The notes under the pieces are model-generated. The model was not told where the DNA came from. It made no database searches and saw nothing but the letters and a program-made list of their open reading frames with translations. A program made the translations under genes and the position numbers. From Mucilaginibacter corticis (GTDB taxonomy: Bacteria; Bacteroidota; Bacteroidia; Sphingobacteriales; Sphingobacteriaceae), in NCBI RefSeq assembly GCF_007558865.1, contig NZ_VLPK01000001.1:248001-312000 (forward strand): DNA of 64,000 nucleotides, read 5' to 3'. Below, in pieces: positions 37,244 through 46,577 of the stretch (the stretch's first letter is position 1; each line of letters opens with the position of its first letter).

Positions 37244-38296
37244 GTGATTGCCGAAAAAGAGAAAATTGATATCCGTAGCCTGAGCCTGGAAGCCCTGCAA
37301 AAGCACTTTATCCAAATGGATGAAAAAGGCTTTAGGGCTAAACAAGTTTATGAATGGTTATGGAAAAAATCATGCTTTTCGTTCGACGAGATGAGCAATA
37401 TTTCAAAAGAACTTCGCACCAAGCTGGATAACAGTTTCGTTATTAATAATGTACAAATAAGTAATTCACAGTTTAGCGCTGATAAAACTATAAAAAATTC
37501 TTTCATTTTACATGATAAGCATTTAATTGAAGGCGTTTTAATTCCGACACCTGGCAGAATGACCGCCTGTGTATCGTCGCAAGTGGGTTGCAGCCTTACA
37601 TGTAAATTTTGTGCTACAGGATATATGGAGCGTAAACGCAACCTTAATCCAGACGAAATTTACGACCAGGTGGTGCTTATTGACAAGCAGGCCCGCGAAA
37701 ACTATGGCATCCCGCTAAGTAATATAGTTTACATGGGCATGGGCGAACCTTTGCTGAATTACAAGAACGTAATTGATTCGATAGAAAAGATAACGTCAGA
37801 AGAGGGGCTGAACATGGCGGCCAAGCGCATCACGGTATCAACCGCGGGCATTGCCAAAATGATCAAGAAACTGGGCGACGACGGCGTTAAGTTTAACCTG
37901 GCACTATCCCTGCACGCCGCTAACGACGAGAAACGCAATACCATTATGCCTATTAATGAGCAAAACTCGTTAAAGGCATTGGCCGAAGCATTGAAATACT
38001 ATTACGCCAAAACAAAAAACCCGGTAACTTACGAGTACATTATCTTTGACGGCTTTAATGATAACATACAGGACGCTGCCGAACTGGCCCAATTCTGCAA
38101 GCATTTGCCTTGTAAAGTAAATATTATTGAATACAACCCCATATCATTTGCCGCCTACATTAACGCCGGCGAGGATAAGGTAGAAGCCTTTGCCGAGCAC
38201 CTGCGCAAAAACGGCGTTAACACCCACCTGCGCCGCAGCCGCGGTAAAGACATTGATGCTGCCTGCGGACAGTTGGCTATCAAAGAAGGAAAATAA
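37244..38296 (+). CDS. rlmN: Dual-specificity RNA methyltransferase RlmN
   Basis: 350 aa. Radical-SAM enzyme that methylates C2 of A2503 in 23S rRNA and A37 in some tRNAs. The cluster cysteines are C116-C120-C123 (GCSLTCKFCATG), and the methyl-carrying cysteine is in DAACGQLA (Cys341). It also has GMGEPLLNY and RITVSTAG blocks. The start codon is GTG at 37244; the alignment with the family start (xxKIDIRSLSLEAL) supports it over later Met codons. Followed at 28 bp by comF. Confidence 0.96.
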   Translation: MIAEKEKIDIRSLSLEALQKHFIQMDEKGFRAKQVYEWLWKKSCFSFDEMSNISKELRTKLDNSFVINNVQISNSQFSADKTIKNSFILHDKHLIEGVLIPTPGRMTACVSSQVGCSLTCKFCATGYMERKRNLNPDEIYDQVVLIDKQARENYGIPLSNIVYMGMGEPLLNYKNVIDSIEKITSEEGLNMAAKRITVSTAGIAKMIKKLGDDGVKFNLALSLHAANDEKRNTIMPINEQNSLKALAEALKYYYAKTKNPVTYEYIIFDGFNDNIQDAAELAQFCKHLPCKVNIIEYNPISFAAYINAGEDKVEAFAEHLRKNGVNTHLRRSRGKDIDAACGQLAIKEGK

Positions 38297-38324
38297 GTTC
38301 ATTTCTTTTTACTACTTTAATCCC

Positions 38325-39023
38325 ATGAAACTGCAAAACAGTTACCTGGCCGATTTCTTATCACTTCTGTTCCCGCAATTATGCCCCGCATGCGGGAATG
38401 ACCTGGTAGCTCATGAAAAAATAATTTGTACCGATTGCCTTTATAATTTACCGCAAACCAACTTCCATTTGCACGCCGACAACATTGTGGCCCGGCAGTT
38501 TTGGGGAAAGATCAATTTAGAAACAGCCTATGCCCTTTACTACTTTACCAAAGGCGGAAAAGTGCAAAACCTGATGCACCATTTTAAATATAACGGCATG
38601 CAGCAAATTGGCAACCTGTTGGGTAACATAGCGGGTAGTCAGCTCAATAAAAACGAAAAGTTTGCCGGAGTCGACTATATCATCCCCGTGCCTTTACATA
38701 AAAGCCGTTTAAAGGAACGTGGCTATAACCAAAGCGCCTGCTTTGCGCACGGGCTTGCAGAGAAGCTACCGGCCGTTGTTGAAGAGAATAACCTGGTACG
38801 AACCAAAGCCACGCAAACACAAACCCACCGGTCGCGCTTTGCACGGTTTGAAAACATGCAGGAAGTATTTGTGGTAAACAACCCCGAGAGGCTAAAAGAT
38901 AAACACGTGTTACTGGTTGACGATATTGTAACCACCGGCTCAACACTCGAGGCCTGTGCCATACCGCTGCTAAATATCCCGGGGCTTAAACTAAGCATAG
39001 CTACCATAGCGTATGCGGAGTAG
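38325..39023 (+). CDS. comF: ComF family phosphoribosyltransferase-like protein
   Basis: 232 aa from the ATG at 38325; the frame is open back into rlmN, but the family start MKLQNSYLADFLSLLFPQ is here. An N-terminal zinc finger with Cys20, Cys23, Cys35 and Cys38 (CPAC...CTDC) precedes the PRTase domain with YIIPVPLHKSRLKERGYNQ and the PRPP-binding VLLVDDIVTTGST. ComF/GntX proteins are linked to DNA uptake in competent bacteria, but the role here is unproven. The stop codon TAG is the first three bases of an intergenic repeat. Confidence 0.92.
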   Translation: MKLQNSYLADFLSLLFPQLCPACGNDLVAHEKIICTDCLYNLPQTNFHLHADNIVARQFWGKINLETAYALYYFTKGGKVQNLMHHFKYNGMQQIGNLLGNIAGSQLNKNEKFAGVDYIIPVPLHKSRLKERGYNQSACFAHGLAEKLPAVVEENNLVRTKATQTQTHRSRFARFENMQEVFVVNNPERLKDKHVLLVDDIVTTGSTLEACAIPLLNIPGLKLSIATIAYAE

Positions 39024-39125
39024 GTTAGTGAGTAGAGATTAGTTAATTAGAGGTTAGAGATTAGGCCGGACCGTTTTATAGTTTAGACAAAACTAACCTC
39101 TAATCTCTGATTAACTAATCACTAA
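39021..39125. repeat. Near-perfect 28-bp inverted repeat between comF and kinase gene
   Basis: 39037-39064 and 39093-39120 are reverse complements at 25 of 28 positions with a 28-nt spacer, of the type GATTAGTTAATTAGAG. The region begins at the comF TAG and ends next to the kinase stop (39127-39129). A 24-nt part (39102-39125) recurs at 24131-24154 with one mismatch. It may act as a bidirectional transcript end, although the stem is AT-rich. Confidence 0.8.
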
Positions 39126-39126
39126 A

Positions 39127-42100
39127 CTACTGCTTCTGATACCTGCTTAACTTCTCAAACAAGTGCTGGGGCTCAAATGGTTTCAGGATGAAGTCGTTCA
39201 TACCGGCTACGGTTATTTCGCCAAGCTCATTGCTCAGCATGGATGCCGTTAACGCTATTATGGGTAATTGTTTAAAATAAGGTTCTGCCTTACTGCGGAT
39301 GACTCGTGTAGCTTCCAGGCCGCCCATTACAGGCATGTGCATATCCATAAGCACCACATCATATTCATTGTGCTCAACCTTATCAACGGCTTGTAAACCA
39401 TTTTCGGCAAAGTCAATACCGGCGCCCCACTTGGTCAGTATTTTGTTAACCAACAGCCTGTTTATCTGGTTGTCATCAACAACAAGCACATTCATGTTCA
39501 ATCCGGTTTCTCCCACAGTAATTACAGTGTTCTTTTTAGCGTTAGTTTTATTAAATGTTACGGTAAACCAAAAGGTTGAGCCTTTACCAACCTCGCTATC
39601 AACGTTCACACGCGAATCGTGCAGTTCTATCAATCGCTTACTGATGGCTAACCCTAAACCTGTACCGCCATATTTACGGGTGGTGCTTGCCTCGGCTTGT
39701 TTAAATGATTCAAATATGGTATTTATTTTATCAGCCGGTATACCAATACCGGTATCAATTATTGAGAAACGGATTCGTGCTGTCTTTTTGGTTTCGTCAA
39801 CAACGCTTAGTTCAATCTTCACACCGCCCTCATCTGTAAACTTCACCGCGTTGTTGATGATGTTCAGCAATATTTGCGAAAGCCGGGTGCTATCGCCTAT
39901 TACAGTTTCGGGTACAGCAGGGTCAACCTCTGCTTTAAGATAAATCCCTTTTTCTTTGGTGCGATACTGTAAAGAACCAGCGATACCCTGTACTAAATTT
40001 CTCAAGTTGACATCATCTTTTTCCAGCTCGACGTTACCGGTTTCGATCTTGGTAAAATCAAGCACCTCATTGATCAGTTTCAACAAATTATCTGCAGAGA
40101 ACTTCAGGATGTCTAAATTTTCTTTTTGTGACTCGAGCGGGTTATCATCTAACAACAAGCGCGACATACCAATCACCGCGTTCAACGGCGTACGGATCTC
40201 ATGACTCATTACCGATATGAACATATCTTTTGCACGGCTAAGCAAAACTGCTTCTTCTTTAGCCTGCACAAGTTCCATCTCCACTTTCTTCCTGGCGGAT
40301 ATATCTATAACTACCTCAATGTACTTATCAACATCACCTGCCCTATTCAGGATAACAGAGTTGATCACCGTTACCCAAATTGGCGTGCCGTCTTTTTTAT
40401 AGCCAAGCAAATCAACCTCGAATGATTTTTTCATTCTTGAAAGTTCTCTGCCTTTTTCAATAATGGCTGTATCAGTAAGTTCACCCTGCAACAGGTCGCC
40501 CAAATGCTTGGCCCTTACATCATCATTATTGTAACCTGTTATCTTTTCAAACGCGTTGTTAACCCATTCAATCTCGCCCTCGCTGTTATTGATAACAACA
40601 CCACTTGTTGTATTACTTGCAACAAGAGATAACATCTTAAGCTCTGTTTCGACCCTTTTCCGTTCAGTAACGTCAACCATGTTAGTTACCTGCCGGTCAA
40701 CTTCACCCGCATCGTTAAACAAGGGACTGTTTGACATGGATACCCAAACCGGAGTCCTGTCTTTTCTGTAGATCAGGATCTCAGCCTCGTACGACCGTTT
40801 TTCCTGAACCGCCTTCACCGCGTTATGGTATACATCCATATCGGTATCCTCACCCAGCAAAATAGTACCGAACCGCTTACCTTTCATTTCGGCAAGCGTG
40901 TAACCAGTTATGCGCTCCATGGCTTCGTTCATCCAAACTACTATACCTGTGGCATCGCGGGTAAGCATACCACTTGGCGATTTACGAGAAGCGAATGATA
41001 GTATTTCCAGGTCTTTCTGGGCCGTTTTACGGCTGGTTATATCGGCAATAACGCGGATATATTTTTCAACGTCGCCATTCTCATCATATATCACCGTAGT
41101 GATAACCGATAGCCAGATCTGTTCACCATCCTTACGGGTAGCGTATACGTGTACAGAATATGATTTCTTGCTTTGAATGTTAGCGTTATAATCCCTTACA
41201 CTATCAATGTTGTTACGATCAGGCACAAAAACATCGCGTAAACGTTTGCCCTTTACATCAGCGAAATCATAACCGGTTATCGTTTCAAAAGCATTATTTA
41301 TCCAGACAACCTTGTCATCAGCGTTGCTTACAGCAACACCGTTTATCATTTTGCTGGCCACTAAGGCTAACTGGTCCTTCTCTGCCGATAGTTGTTTTTG
41401 ATAGGTAATATCACGGCCGCTGGCATACCATTTACCACTTTTATAGGCACCGCACCAGTCTATCCATTTCTCTTGTCCGTTAAGCCCAATAGTACGGGTC
41501 TCAATCTCAAACGACTGGCCTTTTGTCTTTGCCTTTTCAATAATCGCCGCGTATTGCCCGCGGTCGTTCCCGGCAACAAAACTCCATAAAGATTTGCCTA
41601 TAGCCTGCTCAGGCTCATAGCCTAATACATTGGTTACGGCTTTATTGATCAATTCGATACTGCCATCCCTGCCGGCCATAAAATGGATCTCGGGCGAGGT
41701 ATCGAACAGGTTAAAAAATTCTTTGTGTAATTGTAAAGAGCCTTCCAGCTCGGTAGTTTTTTTACGCAATACCAGGCGAGACATGATCTCTCGGGCAAGT
41801 GTCTGTAAGGCTTCGCGTTGTTCTTCGGTAAGTTTATGTGGTATCGTATCAACCACACACAATGCGCCTAAGCGGTTACCGTCAGGATCAACCAATGGCG
41901 CCCCGGCATAAAACCGGATATGCGCTTCGCCGCTAACATAAGGATTATCTTTTAATAATGAATCTATGCTCGCGTCCGGAACTTCATGTAACTCATCATG
42001 CAGGATGGTATAATTACAAAAAGCCTCCTCGCGGGTTGTTTCAGAAATATCTATACCGACTTTAGATTTTATCCATTGCCTATCGCTATCAACTAATGAA

Positions 42101-42252
42101 ATGAGCGCGATAGGCACCTGGCATATGTAAGAGGCAAGACGGGTAATAGCATCATACTCTTTCTCTGGCAGTGTATCAAGTACATTGTATGAACTAAGCG
42201 CGTCTAAACGCTTAGCCTCACTATCAGATAAGACAGATTGCTTTTTTACCAT
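39127..42252 (-). CDS. Hybrid sensor histidine kinase, GAF-PASx4-HisKA-HATPase-REC
   Basis: 1041 aa, no membrane helix, so a cytoplasmic sensor. Domains in order: GAF about 25-160; PAS at about 178-288, 296-412, 420-535 and 541-656; HisKA with His684 (VMSHEIRTPLNAV); HATPase about 785-900 (NIINNAVKFTDEGG, DTGIGIP, KYGGTGLGLAISKRL); receiver about 920-1038 with Asp970 (VVLMDMHMPVMGG) and Lys in ILKPF. PAS domains 2-4 closely resemble one another (ITGY, GxxRW-type blocks), implying internal duplication. Ligand unknown. No HPt or separate regulator is adjacent. It starts 3 bp after the glyA stop, an odd pairing that probably reflects co-transcription. Confidence 0.94.
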   Translation of the reverse strand: MVKKQSVLSDSEAKRLDALSSYNVLDTLPEKEYDAITRLASYICQVPIALISLVDSDRQWIKSKVGIDISETTREEAFCNYTILHDELHEVPDASIDSLLKDNPYVSGEAHIRFYAGAPLVDPDGNRLGALCVVDTIPHKLTEEQREALQTLAREIMSRLVLRKKTTELEGSLQLHKEFFNLFDTSPEIHFMAGRDGSIELINKAVTNVLGYEPEQAIGKSLWSFVAGNDRGQYAAIIEKAKTKGQSFEIETRTIGLNGQEKWIDWCGAYKSGKWYASGRDITYQKQLSAEKDQLALVASKMINGVAVSNADDKVVWINNAFETITGYDFADVKGKRLRDVFVPDRNNIDSVRDYNANIQSKKSYSVHVYATRKDGEQIWLSVITTVIYDENGDVEKYIRVIADITSRKTAQKDLEILSFASRKSPSGMLTRDATGIVVWMNEAMERITGYTLAEMKGKRFGTILLGEDTDMDVYHNAVKAVQEKRSYEAEILIYRKDRTPVWVSMSNSPLFNDAGEVDRQVTNMVDVTERKRVETELKMLSLVASNTTSGVVINNSEGEIEWVNNAFEKITGYNNDDVRAKHLGDLLQGELTDTAIIEKGRELSRMKKSFEVDLLGYKKDGTPIWVTVINSVILNRAGDVDKYIEVVIDISARKKVEMELVQAKEEAVLLSRAKDMFISVMSHEIRTPLNAVIGMSRLLLDDNPLESQKENLDILKFSADNLLKLINEVLDFTKIETGNVELEKDDVNLRNLVQGIAGSLQYRTKEKGIYLKAEVDPAVPETVIGDSTRLSQILLNIINNAVKFTDEGGVKIELSVVDETKKTARIRFSIIDTGIGIPADKINTIFESFKQAEASTTRKYGGTGLGLAISKRLIELHDSRVNVDSEVGKGSTFWFTVTFNKTNAKKNTVITVGETGLNMNVLVVDDNQINRLLVNKILTKWGAGIDFAENGLQAVDKVEHNEYDVVLMDMHMPVMGGLEATRVIRSKAEPYFKQLPIIALTASMLSNELGEITVAGMNDFILKPFEPQHLFEKLSRYQKQ

Positions 42253-42255
42253 TTA

Positions 42256-43530
42256 TCACTCTTTATATAAGGGGAACTTTTCGGTTAATTTATGAACCTT
42301 TTTACGCACTTTCTCTAACAAATGTTCGTTTTCAGGGTCATTAATTACTTCATCAACTAATTCAACTATGGTTTCCATTTGTTTTTCCTTCATTCCGCGG
42401 GTGGTTACAGCAGCTGTACCTATACGGATGCCTGAAGTAATAAATGGTGATTTATCATCGTAAGGTACCATATTTTTATTAATTGTAATATCTGCTTTTA
42501 CCAAAGCGTTCTCGGCAGCTTTACCGGTTACGTTTTTGTTGCGCAGGTCAATCAATACCAAATGATTATCAGTACCGCCTGATACTATTTCATACCCCTT
42601 AGCAATAAATGCTTTAGCAATAGCCTCGCCATTTTTCTTTACCTGCAGGATATATTTCATATAGTTATCAGACAGGGCTTCGCCAAAGGCAATTGCTTTC
42701 GCGGCAATGATATGTTCTAACGGGCCGCCTTGTGTACCCGGGAATACAGCCATATCTAAAAGGTTTGACATCATTCTGATCTCGCCTTTTGGTGTTTTTA
42801 ATCCCCATGGGTTCTCAAAATCCTTACCCATCATGATCATGCCGCCACGCGGGCCACGTAAAGTTTTGTGGGTAGTAGTGGTAACAATATGGCAAAAAGG
42901 CAGCGGATCTGTCAATAAACCACGTGCTATTAAACCGGCAGGGTGTGAGATATCAGCCAATACCAAAGCGCCGATCTTATCAGCTACATTACGGATAAAA
43001 GCATAATCCCAATCGCGCGAGTAAGCCGAAGCACCGCAGATGATCATTTTTGGCTTTTCTTTAAGCGCTACTTTTTCAAGTTGCTCATAATCAACATAGC
43101 CGGTTTCTTTTTTAACTCCATAAAAATGCGGCTCATATAATTTACCTGAAAAGTTCACAGCCGAACCATGTGTTAAGTGGCCGCCATGCGAAAGATCAAA
43201 TCCTAATATTTTATCGCCGGGTTGTAAGCAGGCCAGCATAACCGCCGCGTTAGCTTGCGCGCCAGAGTGCGGCTGCACGTTAACCCACTCGGCGTTAAAC
43301 AATTCTTTAGCGCGTTCAATGGCGATGGTTTCAATCTCATCAACTATCTGGCAGCCGCCATAATAACGCTTTCCGGGTAAACCTTCGGCATATTTGTTGG
43401 TTGCAACCGAGCCGGCAGCTTCCATAACCTGCTTGCTAACAAAGTTTTCTGATGCTATCAATTCTAAGCCTTCTTCCTGGCGCTGTTGCTCTTCGTCTAA
43501 CAGCTTAAATATAAGTTTGTCTCTTTTCAT
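42256..43530 (-). CDS. glyA: Serine hydroxymethyltransferase
   Basis: 424 aa. PLP enzyme converting serine and tetrahydrofolate to glycine and methylene-THF, the main one-carbon source. Conserved blocks: [26 protein letters not shown], and the PLP-Lys motif [14 protein letters not shown] with Lys222. Full length. A TAACTTTG promoter-like element precedes it, and the hybrid kinase follows with a 3-bp gap. Confidence 0.98.
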   Translation of the reverse strand: MKRDKLIFKLLDEEQQRQEEGLELIASENFVSKQVMEAAGSVATNKYAEGLPGKRYYGGCQIVDEIETIAIERAKELFNAEWVNVQPHSGAQANAAVMLACLQPGDKILGFDLSHGGHLTHGSAVNFSGKLYEPHFYGVKKETGYVDYEQLEKVALKEKPKMIICGASAYSRDWDYAFIRNVADKIGALVLADISHPAGLIARGLLTDPLPFCHIVTTTTHKTLRGPRGGMIMMGKDFENPWGLKTPKGEIRMMSNLLDMAVFPGTQGGPLEHIIAAKAIAFGEALSDNYMKYILQVKKNGEAIAKAFIAKGYEIVSGGTDNHLVLIDLRNKNVTGKAAENALVKADITINKNMVPYDDKSPFITSGIRIGTAAVTTRGMKEKQMETIVELVDEVINDPENEHLLEKVRKKVHKLTEKFPLYKE

Positions 43531-43549
43531 GTGATAATTAAAATCGCCG

Positions 43550-43557
43550 CAAAGTTA
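43550..43557 (-). promoter_or_regulatory. Candidate -7 promoter element of glyA
   Basis: Minus-strand TAACTTTG is an exact match to TAnnTTTG, 19 bp upstream of the glyA ATG, and continues as TTTGCGGCG, the same bases found at the rlmN element. Confidence 0.55.
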
Positions 43558-43570
43558 ATAAACATTGAGC

Positions 43571-43598
43571 GATTAGAGGTTAGTTGGTTGGAGATTAG
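43571..43598. repeat. Degenerate TTAG-type repeat between scpA and glyA
   Basis: GATTAGAGGTTAG followed by a shifted copy ending GAGATTAG. It shares the 13-mer GATTAGAGGTTAG with the reverse complement of the repeat at 39093-39120. Lies between scpA and the glyA promoter element. Confidence 0.55.
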
Positions 43599-43651
43599 TT
43601 TGGTATGTGAGTAAATTTGAGTTGTTAACATTAGGGTAACACAACCTTTTC

Positions 43652-44398
43652 TCAATTACCCCTCGCCGAGATCCAAAAGTTATTATATCCCAAACCAATC
43701 TGTATATCTATCAATTCCTGCTGCAGCATCTCCAATACAGCCAGGAAATTATATACAAAATGCACCTTATTTTCTGATTCTTTGGCGATGGCTTTAAAAT
43801 CCATCATTTTATTGATCCGCAGCAGGTCGTCAATGGCTTTCTTTTGCTTTTCAATGGTGTAGGGATATTGCGTTACCGTATGGGTCACTTCCTCGCTGCG
43901 GTTTTGGTAATTGCGCATCAACCGGCTGTAAACCATCATCAGTTTATACAAGCTTACCTCTGATAATTCCTCACCCGGCGTAGCTACGCGTTCGGCTTGT
44001 TCAAGGTCATATTGGATATTGCCGCGACGCTCTTGTTTCAACCGTTCTTCTTCAAGCGGACGGATCTCGTCGCACAGCTCTTTAAACTTTTTATATTCTA
44101 TCAGCTTGCGGATCAGCTCTTCCTTGCTATCAATTTCGTTCTCACCATCTTCGCTTTCATGACGGGGCAACAGCATTTTAGCTTTGATCCGCATCAGGGT
44201 AGCGGCCACAAAAATAAACTCGCTGGCAAGCTCAATATTAAGGCTCACCATCTGGTGGATATAATTTAAAAAATCGTCGGTAATACGGGCAATAGGGATA
44301 TCGTGGATCTCCAGTTCATCACGCTCAATAAAAAACAGCAAAAGGTCAAAAGGCCCCTCAAACTGCGGCAACTTTATTTCAAAGCCTTCCTGCTCCAT
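43652..44398 (-). CDS. scpA: Segregation and condensation protein A
   Basis: 248 aa. ScpA is the kleisin that bridges SMC heads with ScpB in the chromosome-organising condensin. The diagnostic N-terminus FEGPFDLLLFFIERDELEIHDIPIARITDDFL is split here into its two usual helices, followed by MRIKAKMLLPR and the winged-helix C-terminus (FLAVLEMLQQELIDIQ). smc and scpB are not in the window. Divergent from dxs with a 143-bp gap. Confidence 0.95.
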   Translation of the reverse strand: MEQEGFEIKLPQFEGPFDLLLFFIERDELEIHDIPIARITDDFLNYIHQMVSLNIELASEFIFVAATLMRIKAKMLLPRHESEDGENEIDSKEELIRKLIEYKKFKELCDEIRPLEEERLKQERRGNIQYDLEQAERVATPGEELSEVSLYKLMMVYSRLMRNYQNRSEEVTHTVTQYPYTIEKQKKAIDDLLRINKMMDFKAIAKESENKVHFVYNFLAVLEMLQQELIDIQIGLGYNNFWISARGN

Positions 44399-44541
44399 AG
44401 ATGGTAAAAATACACGTAATTGATCTCAAAAAGCAAAAAAATGCAACATCTGTCAATTCGGGTCAATATTTGCTGCTAAAAATCCATAAATTATTAATTA
44501 AACTTGCTTACTTTGTAAGTTAAATACGCTTATCAATATCA

Positions 44542-46473
44542 ATGCAGGTAAAGGCCGGTGACTTATTAGAAAAGATTAACTATCCATCTGATTTAAGGGA
44601 ACTTAGCGAAGATCAACTGGAACAGGTTTGCCAGGAGCTACGTCAATATATTATTGATGTGGTATCGGTAAATGGCGGACATTTTGCCGCCAGCCTGGGG
44701 GTGGTCGAGCTTACCGTGGCTTTGCACTATATCTTAAATACCCCTTATGACCAGTTGGTATGGGACGTAGGCCACCAGGCTTACGGCCATAAAATACTTA
44801 CCGGCCGCCGTGAGGTGTTTGATACCAACCGTATTTACGGCGGCATCAGCGGCTTCCCTAAGCGCTCTGAGAGCGAGTATGACACCTTTGGCGTAGGACA
44901 CTCATCTACGTCTATATCCGCAGCGTTAGGTATGGCGGTTGCTTCGCATTACAAAGGCGAGAAAGACCGTCAGCACGTGGCCGTTATCGGTGATGGATCA
45001 ATGACCGCCGGTATGGCTTTTGAGGCGCTGAACCATGCCGGTATAGAAAACTCAAACCTGCTGGTTATACTTAACGACAACAATATGGCTATTGACCCTA
45101 ATGTTGGCGCGCTAAAAGATTATTTAACTTCAATTACCACCTCTAAACCATACAACCGCTTCAGGGACGATATAGCCAATGTATTGCTGAAAATTTCAAA
45201 AAGCCCTGATGCACTTACCTATAAAGTAGTACAGAAATTAGAAAAGAGTGTCAAAGGCACACTACTTAAGCGAAGCAATCTTTTTGAATCATTAAAATTC
45301 AGGTACTTTGGCCCTATTGACGGGCATGATGTAAAAAATATGGTTAAGGTATTGCGCGATCTGCGCGATATACCGGGGCCAAAACTTTTACATTGTATCA
45401 CCACTAAAGGTAAGGGCTATGCCTTAGCCGAGAAGGACCAAACCAAATGGCATGCCCCCGGCTTATTTGACAAGATAACCGGTGAAATAAAAAAGACCAA
45501 GTACGAAAAGCCGCAACCACCAAAATACCAGGATGTATTTGGCCACAGTATTATTGAACTGGCCGAAATGAACCCTAAAATAATGGGCATTACACCGGCT
45601 ATGCCGTCAGGATGCTCACTTAACCTGATGATGAAGGCAATGCCAACCCGTGCGTTTGACGTAGGTATTGCAGAGCAACACGCGGTTACGTTTTCGGCAG
45701 GTTTGTCCACACAGGGATTGATACCGTTTTGTAATATCTATTCAAGCTTTATGCAACGGGCATATGATCAGGTGATACATGATGTGGCCATACAAAAGCT
45801 AAACGTTATATTTTGCCTTGACCGTGCCGGTATAGCTGGTGCCGATGGTGGTACCCACCACGGGGCATATGACCTGGCCTATATGCGCTGTATCCCTAAT
45901 ATGACCATATCCGCGCCGATGAACGAAGAGGAACTGCGTAACCTGATGTTTACTGCACAGCAGGATAATATGGGCCCTTTTGTGATCAGGTACCCTCGCG
46001 GGCAAGGTGTAATGGTAGACTGGCAAAAACCTTTCAAAGCCCTGCAAGTTGGCAAAGGACGTAAAATATGCGACGGCGATGAAGTAGCGATATTAACGAT
46101 AGGCCATATTGGTAATGAAGCTGTAAAAGCTATAGCTGAGTTGAATACCGAAGGCTACAACCCGGCACATTATGACATGCGCTTTGTTAAACCGCTGGAC
46201 GAAGAATTACTACACGAAGTATTTTCTAAATTCAATAAGATCATCACCGTTGAGGATGGTTGCATAGAAGGCGGAATGGGTAGCGCCATATTAGAATTTA
46301 TGGCCGATAATAACTACCAGGCACAGGTAGTAAGATTAGGTATCCCTGACCGTGTTATTGAGCATGGCGAGCAGCCCGAGCTATGGGCAGAGTGCGGCTA
46401 TGACGCAAAAAACATTATCGCCCAGGTAAAAAACCTTGCCGTTAGCCAAAACACGCATACCATTGCAAGTTAG
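44542..46473 (+). CDS. dxs: 1-deoxy-D-xylulose-5-phosphate synthase
   Basis: 643 aa. TPP enzyme for the first step of the MEP isoprenoid pathway (pyruvate plus glyceraldehyde 3-phosphate). TPP/Mg motif GDGSM at 150-154 to LNDNNM at 177-182, [16 protein letters not shown] at 74-89, and the transketolase pyrimidine block [16 protein letters not shown]. Full length. Followed by a strong bidirectional terminator shared with the convergent outer-membrane protein gene. Confidence 0.98.
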   Translation: MQVKAGDLLEKINYPSDLRELSEDQLEQVCQELRQYIIDVVSVNGGHFAASLGVVELTVALHYILNTPYDQLVWDVGHQAYGHKILTGRREVFDTNRIYGGISGFPKRSESEYDTFGVGHSSTSISAALGMAVASHYKGEKDRQHVAVIGDGSMTAGMAFEALNHAGIENSNLLVILNDNNMAIDPNVGALKDYLTSITTSKPYNRFRDDIANVLLKISKSPDALTYKVVQKLEKSVKGTLLKRSNLFESLKFRYFGPIDGHDVKNMVKVLRDLRDIPGPKLLHCITTKGKGYALAEKDQTKWHAPGLFDKITGEIKKTKYEKPQPPKYQDVFGHSIIELAEMNPKIMGITPAMPSGCSLNLMMKAMPTRAFDVGIAEQHAVTFSAGLSTQGLIPFCNIYSSFMQRAYDQVIHDVAIQKLNVIFCLDRAGIAGADGGTHHGAYDLAYMRCIPNMTISAPMNEEELRNLMFTAQQDNMGPFVIRYPRGQGVMVDWQKPFKALQVGKGRKICDGDEVAILTIGHIGNEAVKAIAELNTEGYNPAHYDMRFVKPLDEELLHEVFSKFNKIITVEDGCIEGGMGSAILEFMADNNYQAQVVRLGIPDRVIEHGEQPELWAECGYDAKNIIAQVKNLAVSQNTHTIAS

Positions 46474-46513
46474 AGGTTGGCCTGATATTATCAAAAATCA
46501 AAGTCGATTATAA

Positions 46514-46563
46514 AATAAAGAAGGGATATGATAAACAATCACATCCCTTCTTTATTAATTTTT
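46514..46563. terminator. Bidirectional terminator after dxs
   Basis: AATAAAGAAGGGAT and ATCCCTTCTTTATT form a perfect 14-bp stem with a 15-nt loop, followed by AATTTTTG on the plus strand and preceded by an A-rich run. It lies between the converging stops of dxs and the RemB-like gene. Confidence 0.88.
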
Positions 46564-46577
46564 GTAATTAAAAATTT

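Noticed and set aside
44508..44515. TTACTTTG upstream of dxs as a promoter
   Set aside because: It misses the first consensus base and lies within a short dyad (CTTAC-TTT-GTAAG) with no -33 element; too weak to list.
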